A DNA stretch of 64,000 nucleotides, from the IMG/VR virus record IMGVR_UViG_3300024966_000001, positions 1 to 64,000 of that record; one strand, written 5' to 3'. This DNA is from a virus. Position numbers and translations under genes: made by a program. The notes under the pieces were generated by a model. It saw only the letters and a program-made list of their open reading frames with translations. It made no database searches and was not told the origin of the DNA. Of this stretch, positions 23,512-32,569 are shown piece after piece. Each line of letters starts with the position of its first letter. The stretch's first letter is position 1.

Positions 23512-24618
23512 ATGGCCGATAACTCATGGCTTGGTAGCTTAAAAGGGTCGGCTTCAGAGGCGAAGCAGCGGGCAAAAGAAGATGCCGCACAGCGCAAGGC
23601 TGAAGGGCAGCGAAAGGATAGTATCATCCTAAATCAGAAGGATATACAAACCGGCAGCTGGGATGCAACAAAGGTTTTATTTACAACTATCGGCGGGCAG
23701 CTTCGACCTATAACGGCCGATGATTTGGCAGCATTCCGGCGCAACATTGCTTCGGCGCAGTCACAAACAGGAAGATTTGCAAAAGGTGTTACAGCAAAGC
23801 AGGTTATAGACTGGTCGGCCGGTATTGTTCAGGGCACACAGTTTGCAGTTTATGGTATTCAAAAATCTGATTTAGACCGGGCAACTCGCGAGATAACGAT
23901 GGCCGTCCCGGTATCGGCTCAAAACAGTGTCGATGGGCAGGGCGCAAAGGTACGATTTATCACCAATGCTGGACCTGATTCCGATGTGTCTCGGCATCAT
24001 ATCCTGGTTGAGTTCATGAACTATGGCCCCGAAGCAGCATCCGGGCTTACCGATCCGCGTAAATCAGCTATGCGCTTACGCAACGGCCCGCTAAAAATTG
24101 AGTGCGATTGCGGTCGCTGGCGCTACTGGTTTAGATATTTGGCTACGATCGGCGGCTATAACGCCGGGCGACCAGAAACGGGTTACCCAAAAATACGCAA
24201 CCCAAAACTACAAGGAATAGCCTGTAAGCACATTGTCAGGGTTATGTCTGAGGTTAAGTCTGGATCGGCAACGCTTAATTTTTTAACCAAATTAATGGAC
24301 AAGGCCAAGTCAAGCGACGAGGCCAAGGCGGCTCTACGAAGTAAACAATCAGAGGCCGAAAAACTAATTAAAAACCAATCCAGGCGCACGGCCGGCAACG
24401 AGATTAAAGCCAGTGAACAAAAACGACTGGAGCGCTCAGCAAAGAACGCCGCCAACGCCACCAAGCAAGCCGCAAAACCGAAAAAAGAAAAGCGCATGTC
24501 CAAAAAAATAGCCGGAATGACTCCAGATCAAAGGGAGGCGGCTTTACGCGCGTCGATGGCTCAGTTTGGAGCGGTGCCGACACCTGAGCAGATATCCGGA
24601 GTAAGAAATGCTAAATAA
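23512..24618 (+). CDS. SWIM zinc-finger virion-region protein
   Basis: A 368-residue protein. Residues 198-240 form a SWIM-type zinc finger: C198-x-C200GRWRYWFRY, a 37-residue insert, then C238-x-H240 in GIACKHIVRVM. Flanking sequences are highly charged and lysine-rich at both ends, with a coiled coil at about 265-330. SWIM domains bind DNA or proteins. Such a domain among head-tail genes suggests a DNA-associated internal protein. Function is inferred only from the motif. Confidence 0.65.
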   Translation: MADNSWLGSLKGSASEAKQRAKEDAAQRKAEGQRKDSIILNQKDIQTGSWDATKVLFTTIGGQLRPITADDLAAFRRNIASAQSQTGRFAKGVTAKQVIDWSAGIVQGTQFAVYGIQKSDLDRATREITMAVPVSAQNSVDGQGAKVRFITNAGPDSDVSRHHILVEFMNYGPEAASGLTDPRKSAMRLRNGPLKIECDCGRWRYWFRYLATIGGYNAGRPETGYPKIRNPKLQGIACKHIVRVMSEVKSGSATLNFLTKLMDKAKSSDEAKAALRSKQSEAEKLIKNQSRRTAGNEIKASEQKRLERSAKNAANATKQAAKPKKEKRMSKKIAGMTPDQREAALRASMAQFGAVPTPEQISGVRNAK

Positions 24619-25081
24619 TGTCCCTGAAGCCATTAATAAAATGGCTCGAAATGTCGTCATCAATCACCCTAATTCTTACAACTGCATTGCAGTGCGCAAG
24701 CGGGTAACTCGTCCGGGCGCAGTAGTCAGTGGATTGCCAACTCTTGGCGGCATGGGTGTAATCAGTTCGGACGATGAAGAGTCTATCGAATGGGATTTAC
24801 TGGGCAACGGCTATGCGCTAAAAGCAGATCCGTTCGGCGTTTCGCAGATGATGGACCGGCAGGATGCAAACAATGGATCGGAGGACGAGTTCCGGTTCTT
24901 AATCGAACCCGAAGAGGAAGGTTTGTTCGCCATAAAAAAACACGACGTAATCTACCTTGTGTTCGGTGATGTTCGCTTGGCCTTCCAGATTGTCGGCGTT
25001 GAAACAACCAGTGATATTCCGCCATACACCCAGCGCTATGTCTGCAACCGGCGGGATGATCTGCATTTCGTAGAAGGATAG
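24608..25081 (+). CDS. Head-tail connector-like protein
   Basis: A 157-residue protein overlapping the SWIM gene by 11 bases and placed directly before the capsid promoter. It includes VVINHPNSYNCIAVRKRVTR and DVIYLVFGDVRLAFQIVGVE, beta-rich segments with a pattern usual in small head-tail joining proteins. No exact family is recognised. Confidence 0.45.
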   Translation: MLNNVPEAINKMARNVVINHPNSYNCIAVRKRVTRPGAVVSGLPTLGGMGVISSDDEESIEWDLLGNGYALKADPFGVSQMMDRQDANNGSEDEFRFLIEPEEEGLFAIKKHDVIYLVFGDVRLAFQIVGVETTSDIPPYTQRYVCNRRDDLHFVEG

Positions 25082-25120
25082 CCCATTAAATTACAGGGCG
25101 AACTTGTACTTTTCACACTC

Positions 25121-25160
25121 GGAAAACCTCACAAAAAGGCAAATTTTTAGAACTCAGAAT
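25121..25160 (+). promoter_or_regulatory. GGAAAACC-type late promoter, site 3
   Basis: CTCGGAAAACC with the box at 25121-25128, and CAGAAT at 25155-25160, spacing 34. It stands before the major capsid gene. Confidence 0.7.
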
Positions 25161-25212
25161 TAAACCATGCCGTTGAAGACGGCATTTGTTTAACTTCTTG
25201 GGACATAAAAAA

Positions 25213-26916
25213 ATGCCAACTTCTATCCGGCGCTCGCAGCGCATCGTAAACAGCGCCACGGCTATCGGCGCGGCTCAATTCTTTGATAGTTTGAAAGACA
25301 ATAAAATTGCAACATTTGATTCCGCTAATGACGCTTCATTGGCTGTATTCGACTCGGCGGCGGCCAATGAGCTTGTTTCGGCTACGGATACGAATGTGCC
25401 GGAAAACCTGCAAATGGTTTTCGACGAAATCGGCGCTGAAAAAACAGCCGATGTTGTTAAGGCGATTCTTTGCGGGGCAAACGAATACGAAAGCAGACAT
25501 GGCGTATCGGTCCCAGCTGACGTACTGAATTATGCGTTTAGCTTGGCGGCCGGAACAACCGATCAAGCCCGTGCGGTGATGGCCCTCGACTCGGCCAACA
25601 GCTTGCATGGCGACAACTTATCGATGCAACCCAATCGCGCAGTGATCGCTGTTTATGCAGCCTTAATGGAAGCGATTCCTTTTGCGCATTATCTGCCGGT
25701 GGATATTGGCTCCAATGAAGCAAAGTTGGGCATTGTTACGCACCAAGCTGGCGGCCATTTCGGTATGTATGCGGCTAACGGCGGCATGGACGGCATCTCT
25801 TCTGGCGATCCGTACATCACGTCTTCGCGTATCCATGCCACGACCAATAGTTCCGGTGCTCATACCGGACAATTAACTTCCGTTCAAACCGACCGCGACA
25901 CTTGCGCCGCAGTCAGTGGCGATGTGGTTGCTGTTAAGTTGCTGCGAGGCCGTACTCAGGTTTACGTCAATGGCCGTATCGTTGCCCGCGAGGTCAGTTC
26001 GGCTGGCTCTGGCTTATCGACCGTTAGCGGTTCCGTGGTTATCTCCGGCACAACCTATCAAATCGGCGGAACAGTAAACACCGATACGGGCGCCATTGCA
26101 CTGACCTCTACGCCTGCGCTTGGCGACAGCGTACCGGTGCATGTTGAAGGCTTCCTCGATTACGACCGCCAACCCTCGTTGACACCAACTATCGTAACCA
26201 ACGCGGAAATGTTCTCCATTTTTGCCAAACCTTGGCAGGTGGCTACACAAATCGGCATGTCGAGCAGAACGCAAATGGCGAACGAGCTTGGTTTGGATGC
26301 GCATTGCGAAAGCTTGCTGACTATTCAGTCCCAGTTCGCGAACGAGCGTCATTACGAGGTGCTGGATAAAGCGCTGCGCCTTGCTACTTACAGCGGCAAT
26401 ACCGCTACTTTCGACTTTGCCTGGTCAACCCAAAGCGCGCAAAAAACGCGTGCCGATGTGTTGCAGGATCTCCAGTCTCACTTGGGCGTCGTGTCTCAAC
26501 AAATGGCAATTGACACCATGTCTTACGGCGTTACACACCTCTACGTCGGTAAGTATCTCGGCGCAATGATGTTGGGATTGCCTACAACCATCTGGCAGCC
26601 GTCCGGTGTGCGTCATCGCCCAAGCATTTACCGCTTAGGCCGCTTGTTTGGTCTGTACGACGTTTACTACACGCCAAAAATCATCACCGAATCCAGCTCA
26701 GCCGGTCAAATCCTGTGTATCGGTCAAGCGCCTGACGTTGCTCGCAACCCGTTTGTCTTGGGTGATGCGGTTCCACCAACACTGGTTGTATTGGGTGTTG
26801 GCATGGACCTGAAACAAGGTAACGGCTTCTACGGTCGTAACTTTACTGAAACCAATCCGCACGGACCTTCTTCAATGGGTTGCGCACTGATTAATGTCAC
26901 CAACATGGGTCTTTAA
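25213..26916 (+). CDS. Major capsid protein
   Basis: A 567-residue protein from the ATG at 25213. The C-terminal part (RLGRLFGLYDVYYTPK, APDVARNPFVLGD, GVGMDLKQGNGFYGRNFTET and GCALINVTNMGL) is the conserved end of major capsid proteins of some large myoviruses. The N-terminal about 70 residues are rich in DS/DSA peptides and may be removed at maturation. A beta-rich insert (about residues 220-310) may be a surface domain. It has its own box promoter, as expected for the most abundant protein. Confidence 0.75.
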   Translation: MPTSIRRSQRIVNSATAIGAAQFFDSLKDNKIATFDSANDASLAVFDSAAANELVSATDTNVPENLQMVFDEIGAEKTADVVKAILCGANEYESRHGVSVPADVLNYAFSLAAGTTDQARAVMALDSANSLHGDNLSMQPNRAVIAVYAALMEAIPFAHYLPVDIGSNEAKLGIVTHQAGGHFGMYAANGGMDGISSGDPYITSSRIHATTNSSGAHTGQLTSVQTDRDTCAAVSGDVVAVKLLRGRTQVYVNGRIVAREVSSAGSGLSTVSGSVVISGTTYQIGGTVNTDTGAIALTSTPALGDSVPVHVEGFLDYDRQPSLTPTIVTNAEMFSIFAKPWQVATQIGMSSRTQMANELGLDAHCESLLTIQSQFANERHYEVLDKALRLATYSGNTATFDFAWSTQSAQKTRADVLQDLQSHLGVVSQQMAIDTMSYGVTHLYVGKYLGAMMLGLPTTIWQPSGVRHRPSIYRLGRLFGLYDVYYTPKIITESSSAGQILCIGQAPDVARNPFVLGDAVPPTLVVLGVGMDLKQGNGFYGRNFTETNPHGPSSMGCALINVTNMGL

Positions 26917-26945
26917 GACACCGGTCTTAGCTTAGGAGCGAACTA

Positions 26946-27368
26946 ATGAATATTGTGAAATTAGGCGCTCCTTCCCTAACCGGGAAGGACGCAAACGATT
27001 TAGTGGCAGAAGCTTTCAAAGATGCCGCATTCCCATTACAGATTAAAGCAACGAATTTAGTTGCTCATCCGCTGAGCTTTCCTGAAGTGTCCGGTATGTA
27101 TTTGGATCCTTGCACGCATGGCGACAAAGCGACCGTAGTGGTCACCGTGACAAGCAACGACGCGCTGCAAAGACTGGCTTCCAGTATCGAGCAAATCGCG
27201 GAATTGAATCATCATGAGGCAATGCTGGAGCTGTCGGCATATGACGCCGAAGCGAAATTGGTTGACGAAGCGTCGGAAGAGCAACCGGAAGTAGACGCTA
27301 CCGGTTCCGATACTGATACAGCCGAAGCGGGTGACAAAAAAACTCGTTCTGCAAAATCAAAAATCTAA
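26946..27368 (+). CDS. Virion-region hypothetical protein, 140 aa
   Basis: A 140-residue protein between capsid and sheath. A beta-rich N-terminal two thirds (LPLSFPEVSG-like stretch, TVVVTVTSNDALQRLAS) is followed by an acidic, disordered C-terminus (QPEVDATGSDTDTAEAGDKK). AGGAG lies upstream. It could be a decoration or head-completion protein. No family is recognised. Confidence 0.55.
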   Translation: MNIVKLGAPSLTGKDANDLVAEAFKDAAFPLQIKATNLVAHPLSFPEVSGMYLDPCTHGDKATVVVTVTSNDALQRLASSIEQIAELNHHEAMLELSAYDAEAKLVDEASEEQPEVDATGSDTDTAEAGDKKTRSAKSKI

Positions 27369-27382
27369 CTGGAGTTTAGGCT

Positions 27383-29230
27383 ATGACAACCGCTTTTGTT
27401 AGGCAATTAGGTGCGGAAGCGGGTGTTCAGCTGAACCCGTTACGCGACAATTCAGAAATACCGACACAGGACAATTACGATCAGGTGTTTGGAATCATGA
27501 TGCGGGCCACACGCGGACGCATCGATAAACCGTTTAAAGTTAACCGTGCCAACGTAGCAAGTAAGCTCGGCAAGGGCGAACAAATCCGCGTTTCAGCGTT
27601 AAATGAAGCGTGGGTGCATGTGGTCGAGGCGTTAAACAATGGCGCTTATGAGGCCGTTGTTCAGCGCCTGATAACTTCGTCAGCGGTAATTAAGTACGCC
27701 GTCTGCTACATGGGTTCTGGTTTGGTTTTGGGTACGCCGGTTGTTTCCAGCGGTGCCGTTACCAGCATTCCGATTACCAGTGGCGGTACCGGTTACGGCG
27801 TTGCACCTGACATCACTATTACTGGCGTTGGAACAGGGGCATCGGCAACGGCAACTGTTGTTGCCGGTGTGGTTACCGCGCTGACCATAGTGGGCGGAAC
27901 CGGTTATACCTCAGCTCCGACTGTCACTGTAGCAGATACGCCTAAATTTTTGGCCGAAACGGCGTTACCCAGCATCCCATACCTGTTTGCCGTTAAGCAT
28001 CTTGAATGCTTTAACGACGGCATTAAAGTTGATTTTAGGGCGGATGAAAAACGCTCTGGCGGCGTCAGTGCTGCCAACGATCAAATCACGCTGATTATCA
28101 GGGATATTGACGGCAATGCGCTGTATGAGTTTACCGGTTCGCTAAGTTCTACGGCACAGGATGATTATAACAATTCGGCCTATCTGGCTGATGTTGTATC
28201 GGGCAGGACCGATGCTGTCGAGGTGACTGTTGGCTTGCTGGGCACGATTCCGACTACATCAACCGCATATGGCTACAGCGACACGACCGGTCAGCCCAAT
28301 TGGGCAAAATCCGGCACGCTGGCTTGCTTTACCGAGGGCGGTACCGGTTATTCGACATCCGATTACTCGGCTGCGCGAGTAAAACTGCAATATTCGCCTC
28401 AGAATTATGCCTATATCAGTTCTGGCGGCTCTCAGTCGGCGGCATTATTGGCACAGCTGGCGCAATTGTCATTTGATACCAACAGACAGCTAAGATTAGA
28501 CGTGCCCGGCGGACTTACTGTGGACGCAGCCATTACATTCGTTGAGCAGTTAAACATGGGGGCAAGCCAGACATCGCATTTGATGCATCAGTTTTGGCCT
28601 TTGTTTAAGTCTGATGACCCTACAGGCATCAACGGTAAGGGATATTACGGAACGGCAACACTGAATATTGCTTATGCCTGTGCGCGTAACGCTCAAACCA
28701 ATGCTAAGGGATTTGCGCCAAAGAACTATCCGATAGCTGGTAAGCAATGGCCAGTAAGGCGCACAGGTATTGTTCATGATGCACGGCCTTCTGATCAGGA
28801 TTTAAACGCCCTGGCCAGAGCCAAGATCAACCCTGTTATGTTTGAAACTTACACCGGTGGCGGCCGTACTGTGTTTCGCGATTCTTTAACTGCGGCACAG
28901 GTTGAATCAAGCTCGAAAAAACTGATCGCTGTTGCAGACATGTCTTCGTCAATTGATGATGCCGTGACCCGGTTTAGCAACGACGCGTTGCAGCTGCCGA
29001 TGGATATTGCAGTGAAGCGCACCAAGGATTATCTGAAGGCGTTATTTGAAGGCGCTCAGGCGGCTGGCTGGATTGTTCCATCGTCTGATCCGAGCATGAA
29101 TGGTGCTGCGTTTATCTATGAGGTCAAGCCAAATGATGTAAGGCCGTATGACCGTATGGATGTGAGCTATGGCTTGCGCTACGACGGCACCGTAAGGCAA
29201 ATTTTTGTAACTCAAACGCTACCCAAATAA
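27383..29230 (+). CDS. Tail sheath protein
   Basis: A 615-residue protein. The opening [19 protein letters not shown] and [16 protein letters not shown], and the C-terminal half with [40 protein letters not shown] and [20 protein letters not shown], fit contractile-tail sheaths. Residues about 125-195 are an inserted repeat domain with [12 protein letters not shown] and [11 protein letters not shown] units, probably exposed on the outside. Its presence makes the phage a myovirus. Confidence 0.72.
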   Translation: MTTAFVRQLGAEAGVQLNPLRDNSEIPTQDNYDQVFGIMMRATRGRIDKPFKVNRANVASKLGKGEQIRVSALNEAWVHVVEALNNGAYEAVVQRLITSSAVIKYAVCYMGSGLVLGTPVVSSGAVTSIPITSGGTGYGVAPDITITGVGTGASATATVVAGVVTALTIVGGTGYTSAPTVTVADTPKFLAETALPSIPYLFAVKHLECFNDGIKVDFRADEKRSGGVSAANDQITLIIRDIDGNALYEFTGSLSSTAQDDYNNSAYLADVVSGRTDAVEVTVGLLGTIPTTSTAYGYSDTTGQPNWAKSGTLACFTEGGTGYSTSDYSAARVKLQYSPQNYAYISSGGSQSAALLAQLAQLSFDTNRQLRLDVPGGLTVDAAITFVEQLNMGASQTSHLMHQFWPLFKSDDPTGINGKGYYGTATLNIAYACARNAQTNAKGFAPKNYPIAGKQWPVRRTGIVHDARPSDQDLNALARAKINPVMFETYTGGGRTVFRDSLTAAQVESSSKKLIAVADMSSSIDDAVTRFSNDALQLPMDIAVKRTKDYLKALFEGAQAAGWIVPSSDPSMNGAAFIYEVKPNDVRPYDRMDVSYGLRYDGTVRQIFVTQTLPK

Positions 29231-29243
29231 GGGGCAATAAAAA

Positions 29244-29933
29244 ATGAACGACTTTTTACGAGAAATGCTGAAGCCTAAAAAAGCGGCCAAAAACAAACCG
29301 GCTTTGGATGGCTGCGGCGAGGATAAAGACAAGGAAATGCCGGTTCTGGATGGCGCTGTTGATTACACAACGGCCGACATTTCGCTGAAGTCAGTGGCGG
29401 CGGTACAGCAATGGGTTGAAACCGATGACCTTGACGAAGGCGAAACTTTGGTCGACCGCCTGATGAATATGTTTGTCGGCATTGCCGACGCCAATAAAGA
29501 CGGCGAAATCAGTGAAGACGAGCAGGGCGTAGTTGATATTGCCCTGAACGAAGCCTGGGGTTATCTGGAGCAGTACGGCGTTGCAGAGGACGATATTTCA
29601 GCGTTACTGAACGACTGGGATAACGATGCCGCTGAACGCATTCGCGATTTACTGGCCGCGTCTTTGCCGGAAGGCGAAGCGGCCGATGCTGATATTGACG
29701 GCTTTGTTTTCGGTAGCGGCGATCAAGAGCCAGCCCTGGATGCTGTCTATAAAAAGACCATGGCAGTCCGTGACGGCAAAAAAGTCAGAATCAATAAGCG
29801 TATCAGTGGAACTGTTAGGCTTTCAGCCAAGCAAAAAATAGCTATCCGCAAGGCCGGAATGAAATCGCATAGCGCAATGGCAATGATGCATCGCGCTAAA
29901 TCAATGAAAGTCCGCAAAAGAACCGGGCTGTAA
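29244..29933 (+). CDS. EF-hand calcium-binding virion-region protein
   Basis: A 229-residue acidic protein with a perfect canonical EF-hand loop at 82-93: D-A-N-K-D-G-E-I-S-E-D-E, with ligands at positions 1, 3, 5, 7, 9 and 12. LDG/LDA peptides recur near 21, 35 and 158. The C-terminal 60 residues are very basic (KKVRINKRISGTVRLSAKQK). It lies between sheath and a tail protein. Calcium-triggered structural change during assembly or infection is a reasonable guess. Confidence 0.65.
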   Translation: MNDFLREMLKPKKAAKNKPALDGCGEDKDKEMPVLDGAVDYTTADISLKSVAAVQQWVETDDLDEGETLVDRLMNMFVGIADANKDGEISEDEQGVVDIALNEAWGYLEQYGVAEDDISALLNDWDNDAAERIRDLLAASLPEGEAADADIDGFVFGSGDQEPALDAVYKKTMAVRDGKKVRINKRISGTVRLSAKQKIAIRKAGMKSHSAMAMMHRAKSMKVRKRTGL

Positions 29934-29935
29934 TT

Positions 29936-30655
29936 GTGGCTGAGCCGCCGCTGTCATCCTTATGGGACGGGCTATCGCCGCATCTGATCGCCTCGTTCTA
30001 TGAAGTTAATCGTGACGGCTCTCGCGTTAATTACGACTTGACCGTTAAAGCGCCGTTGATGGATGTCAATATCGACGTGACGCAGAACTGGCAAAGCCCT
30101 TTTGAGAATGTAGGGCAAAGCAATTTCCCTACGTTGCAGCAATTGTTACAGAGCGGAGCCGCTTTACCGTTAGCGCAAATAGCGGATGACAAATTAGGCA
30201 CGGATCTTAAGAGGCTGGTTGCATCCGTCGATGGCAAGAGCAGCGTAACCAAGCTGAACTCTATTCAGGTATGGAGCGGCGCGCCGCCGGCAAAAATTCA
30301 AGGCACGGCGGTTTTTCGCGCCTGGAAAGATGCCGTGTCAGAAGTTGAAAACCCTGTCGATCAACTCATGAAGTGGTCCTTGCCAGTTAATCTGGCCGCT
30401 GACGGGTTAATTTTTTCCAGGCTTGCCGACAAAGGCGCGAGCGTGGATACCGTGCTTCCGTCCGAAGTGCCAGTGCTGATCGCCATGAAATACAAAAACA
30501 GAACTTATTCGCCAATGGTTATCGAATCCATAGGTATGCCGTTGTCCAGCCCGGTTAATGCCGATGGCCGGTATGTTGAGTTATCCGTGCCAATTACGCT
30601 CTGCACTTTAACCGCCATTGACCGGTCAGACTGGATCAACTACACAAAAATCTAA
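29936..30655 (+). CDS. Tail protein, baseplate/tube-associated
   Basis: A 239-residue protein starting at a GTG two bases after the EF-hand gene. Segments such as IQVWSGAPPAKIQGTAVFRA and NPVDQLMKWSLPVNLA are found in myovirus tail proteins near the tube or baseplate. No exact family is recognised. It is followed within 15 bases by the tail chaperone gene. Confidence 0.5.
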   Translation: MAEPPLSSLWDGLSPHLIASFYEVNRDGSRVNYDLTVKAPLMDVNIDVTQNWQSPFENVGQSNFPTLQQLLQSGAALPLAQIADDKLGTDLKRLVASVDGKSSVTKLNSIQVWSGAPPAKIQGTAVFRAWKDAVSEVENPVDQLMKWSLPVNLAADGLIFSRLADKGASVDTVLPSEVPVLIAMKYKNRTYSPMVIESIGMPLSSPVNADGRYVELSVPITLCTLTAIDRSDWINYTKI

Positions 30656-30669
30656 CAAGGTATAGCGTC

Positions 30670-31446
30670 TTGAAACACTTTCCCATCCTGAGAACCCGGC
30701 GATTAACGGTACAGCTCAAAGAGCTGAGTATCGGTGACGCTATTGCAATTGCCAATATGCCTGAGCACATGGCAGAGGCTGAACTCGCTGCATTTATTCG
30801 CTGCATAACCGCCGAAGTAACGGCCGGACCGACTGATCCGGCAGACTGGACCGTGCAGGAACGAACATTGGTTGTTTCTCATTATTTAGCATCCGTAGTC
30901 GATGATGGCCCGGACTTTTCATTAGGCGCTGGTAAATACTCGGATTACCTGGACGGTGCCGCCGATATATCGCTGGCGTTTACGCAAGTGCCTATTGGCG
31001 AAGTAGGCGGAGACCGGTGGGAAATAAGACACTTAACCGGCGCAATGGCGGAATCTATCGAGCGGCTACAGGGTGAAATCGACCGGCTTGAATCGAGGCT
31101 GCACTGGATTGTCGGCGCTATGGCCGCGCAATTAACAAGGTCCGGGGAAGAAATACCGGAGCTATCGGCAGACGGTGGCTATGATGAATGGCTTTTAGGG
31201 CGCATTAATATCCTGATTGGATTCCCTGAAAGCGACTTTGAGAAGTTGATGGGCAGCTATCAGGCGGGGCGCGAAAAGCTGCATCATCTATTCGCCTTTA
31301 CCTTTGATGATGGCGGTATTGTTATCTTGCCGAAACAAGGAGGTGCGGAAGGATTACCTCCCGCACGATTTCCGGTACGCACCTGCTTGTCAAAACTCGC
31401 GTGCTCAATGGCGGGAAAACCTAACGGATTTGGCAGTCAGCCTTAG
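30670..31446 (+). CDS. Tail assembly chaperone, first frame
   Basis: A 258-residue protein from a TTG start. The N-terminal KHFPILRTRRLTVQLKELSI and IANMPEHMAEAELAAFIRCI suit a gpG/Mu gp41-type chaperone. The last about 40 residues look random, which suggests most functional products leave this frame earlier. Together with the overlapping ORF at 31304 in another frame it forms the classical pair joined by programmed frameshifting, which helps the tape measure recruit tube subunits. Confidence 0.6.
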   Translation: MKHFPILRTRRLTVQLKELSIGDAIAIANMPEHMAEAELAAFIRCITAEVTAGPTDPADWTVQERTLVVSHYLASVVDDGPDFSLGAGKYSDYLDGAADISLAFTQVPIGEVGGDRWEIRHLTGAMAESIERLQGEIDRLESRLHWIVGAMAAQLTRSGEEIPELSADGGYDEWLLGRINILIGFPESDFEKLMGSYQAGREKLHHLFAFTFDDGGIVILPKQGGAEGLPPARFPVRTCLSKLACSMAGKPNGFGSQP

Positions 31447-31648
31447 TTTATATTCGTCAACGTCGCTTAATGATGCACTAAATTTGCCGGTTTCCATAGC
31501 AATGCGGTTTTTCGAATCAAAGCCGTTTTCGGACTGGAAAAAATCAAGAGAATCTGAAAACAAAATACAGGTAGCCATCATCGACAGGCTGAACGGGGTC
31601 ATTAGGTCGTTCGGAGTTTTTGCAAAAGCAATCGCGGGGAGGAGATAA
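31304..31648 (+). CDS. Tail assembly chaperone, frameshift extension
   Basis: This ORF overlaps the first chaperone ORF by 143 bases in the +1 (equivalently -2) frame and has no credible start of its own. SRAQWRENLTDLAVSLSLYS near its middle, followed by a helical segment ending FESKPFSDWKKSRES, matches the second half of G/GT-type chaperones. Inside the overlap a perfect AAGGAGGT (31337-31344) and alternative hairpins GGAGGT/ACCTCC and GTGCGG/CCGCAC could stimulate the shift. The exact slip site was not identified. Confidence 0.6.
   Translation: MMMAVLLSCRNKEVRKDYLPHDFRYAPACQNSRAQWRENLTDLAVSLSLYSSTSLNDALNLPVSIAMRFFESKPFSDWKKSRESENKIQVAIIDRLNGVIRSFGVFAKAIAGRR
31414..31454 (+). promoter_or_regulatory. 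GGAAAACC-type promoter, variant spacing
   Basis: GGAAAACC at 31414-31421 and TATATT at 31449-31454, spacing 35 rather than 34, inside the chaperone ORFs. If active it would serve the lysis cassette at 31651. It is less secure than the intergenic sites. Confidence 0.35.
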
Positions 31649-31650
31649 AT

Positions 31651-31824
31651 ATGACATTAGGTATAGATTTTAGTCAACGTACAACAAGACTTGGCGCTCT
31701 AGTGTTGCTGGGCGTTGTTATAGCACTGCTTTTTTTGGCATTCAGCACGCCTGAAAAAGCCTTTGCCGTCATGACGATCATTGGAACTGCATCTGGACTA
31801 TTGGGTCTGGCAGTAAAAGACTAA
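31651..31824 (+). CDS. Holin-like two-helix membrane protein
   Basis: A 57-residue protein with two hydrophobic helices (about 15-31 and 38-54) separated by STPEKAFA and a charged N-terminus. GGGGAGGAG precedes the ATG. It opens the lysis cassette: holin-like, Rz, Rz1, second membrane protein, endopeptidase. It should form holes in the inner membrane that release or activate the endolysin. Its stop overlaps the Rz ATG (TAATG). Confidence 0.65.
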   Translation: MTLGIDFSQRTTRLGALVLLGVVIALLFLAFSTPEKAFAVMTIIGTASGLLGLAVKD

Positions 31825-32324
31825 TGCCAATCATGACCGAGGTTAAGTTAGTCGTATTGGCGTTATCCGCGGCTTCCATTTTTGGGGCTGGATTTGGACT
31901 TTCGCATAAAATCGATGAGGCTAAAATTCAGCGCATGGAGTTTGGTATTTTGATGGCTAACAATGAGGCGAAATCACTGCTTCAGTTAGCCTCAGAACGA
32001 GCGGAAACGGCCACGGCCAATGCAAAAAAGTTAAATTCAGAGTTGGATGAAGCCCATGAAGCATTTATTAAAACTGCTGTTGATTACGATCAGCAGCTTG
32101 ATTCTATCCGCTTGTACGCCGACCGTAGGCCGTGTGGTTCTGGCGCCGCGACAGCAAGTAATTCTACCGGAATTTCTCAAGAAGCCGCCCGTGAAGCCGA
32201 ACTTGACTCAGAAATTGATAGAACTATCAAAGAGGCGGCAGTTGTTGCGGACATTGCCGCCGACTACGCTCACAACGCCTACACGTTCGCCAATGTAAAT
32301 AACTGCGGAATACTAAGGGAATGA
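31824..32324 (+). CDS. Rz-like inner-membrane spanin
   Basis: A 166-residue protein with an N-terminal membrane anchor (VKLVVLALSAASIFGAGFGL) and a long periplasmic coiled coil (residues about 30-95), the plan of i-spanins. The o-spanin Rz1 is encoded inside it in the +1 frame, as in lambda. Spanins fuse inner and outer membranes in the last lysis step, so the host is Gram-negative. Confidence 0.8.
   Translation: MPIMTEVKLVVLALSAASIFGAGFGLSHKIDEAKIQRMEFGILMANNEAKSLLQLASERAETATANAKKLNSELDEAHEAFIKTAVDYDQQLDSIRLYADRRPCGSGAATASNSTGISQEAAREAELDSEIDRTIKEAAVVADIAADYAHNAYTFANVNNCGILRE
32056..32298 (+). CDS. Rz1-like outer-membrane spanin lipoprotein
   Basis: An 80-residue lipoprotein nested wholly in the Rz gene. 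MKHLLKLLLITISSLILSAC is a lipoprotein signal with lipobox LSAC. The mature part has a conserved P-rich EFLKKPPVKPNLTQ segment seen in lambdoid Rz1 homologues. An ATG three codons upstream is an alternative start. It pairs with Rz across the periplasm. Confidence 0.78.
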   Translation: MKHLLKLLLITISSLILSACTPTVGRVVLAPRQQVILPEFLKKPPVKPNLTQKLIELSKRRQLLRTLPPTTLTTPTRSPM

Positions 32325-32569
32325 ATATGCCAAGTGATGAATGTAGAATTGCAAAACTTGAACAGCGCATGGATGGTTTGTGCCGTGAACGCAATGAAGA
32401 TAAAGCCGAAACCAAAGATCTGATCGATAAAATATTCGCCAAGCTTGATGCGATTCTCGATACACAATCAAAACAAAAAGGATTCTGGTCTGGAGTGGCT
32501 TTTATCCTATCTGCGATAGCAGGATCATTCGGCATTATTATATATTTTGTAACGGGGAAGTCGGCATGA
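32321..32569 (+). CDS. Second lysis-cassette membrane protein
   Basis: An 82-residue protein with a charged coiled-coil N-terminus (KLEQRMDGLCRERNEDKAET) and one C-terminal membrane helix (GVAFILSAIAGSFGIIIYFV). This plan is found in phage holin partners or antiholins and in hemolysin XhlA-like proteins. Lying between Rz/Rz1 and the endolysin, it probably tunes lysis timing. It overlaps the endolysin start by four bases. Confidence 0.6.
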   Translation: MNMPSDECRIAKLEQRMDGLCRERNEDKAETKDLIDKIFAKLDAILDTQSKQKGFWSGVAFILSAIAGSFGIIIYFVTGKSA

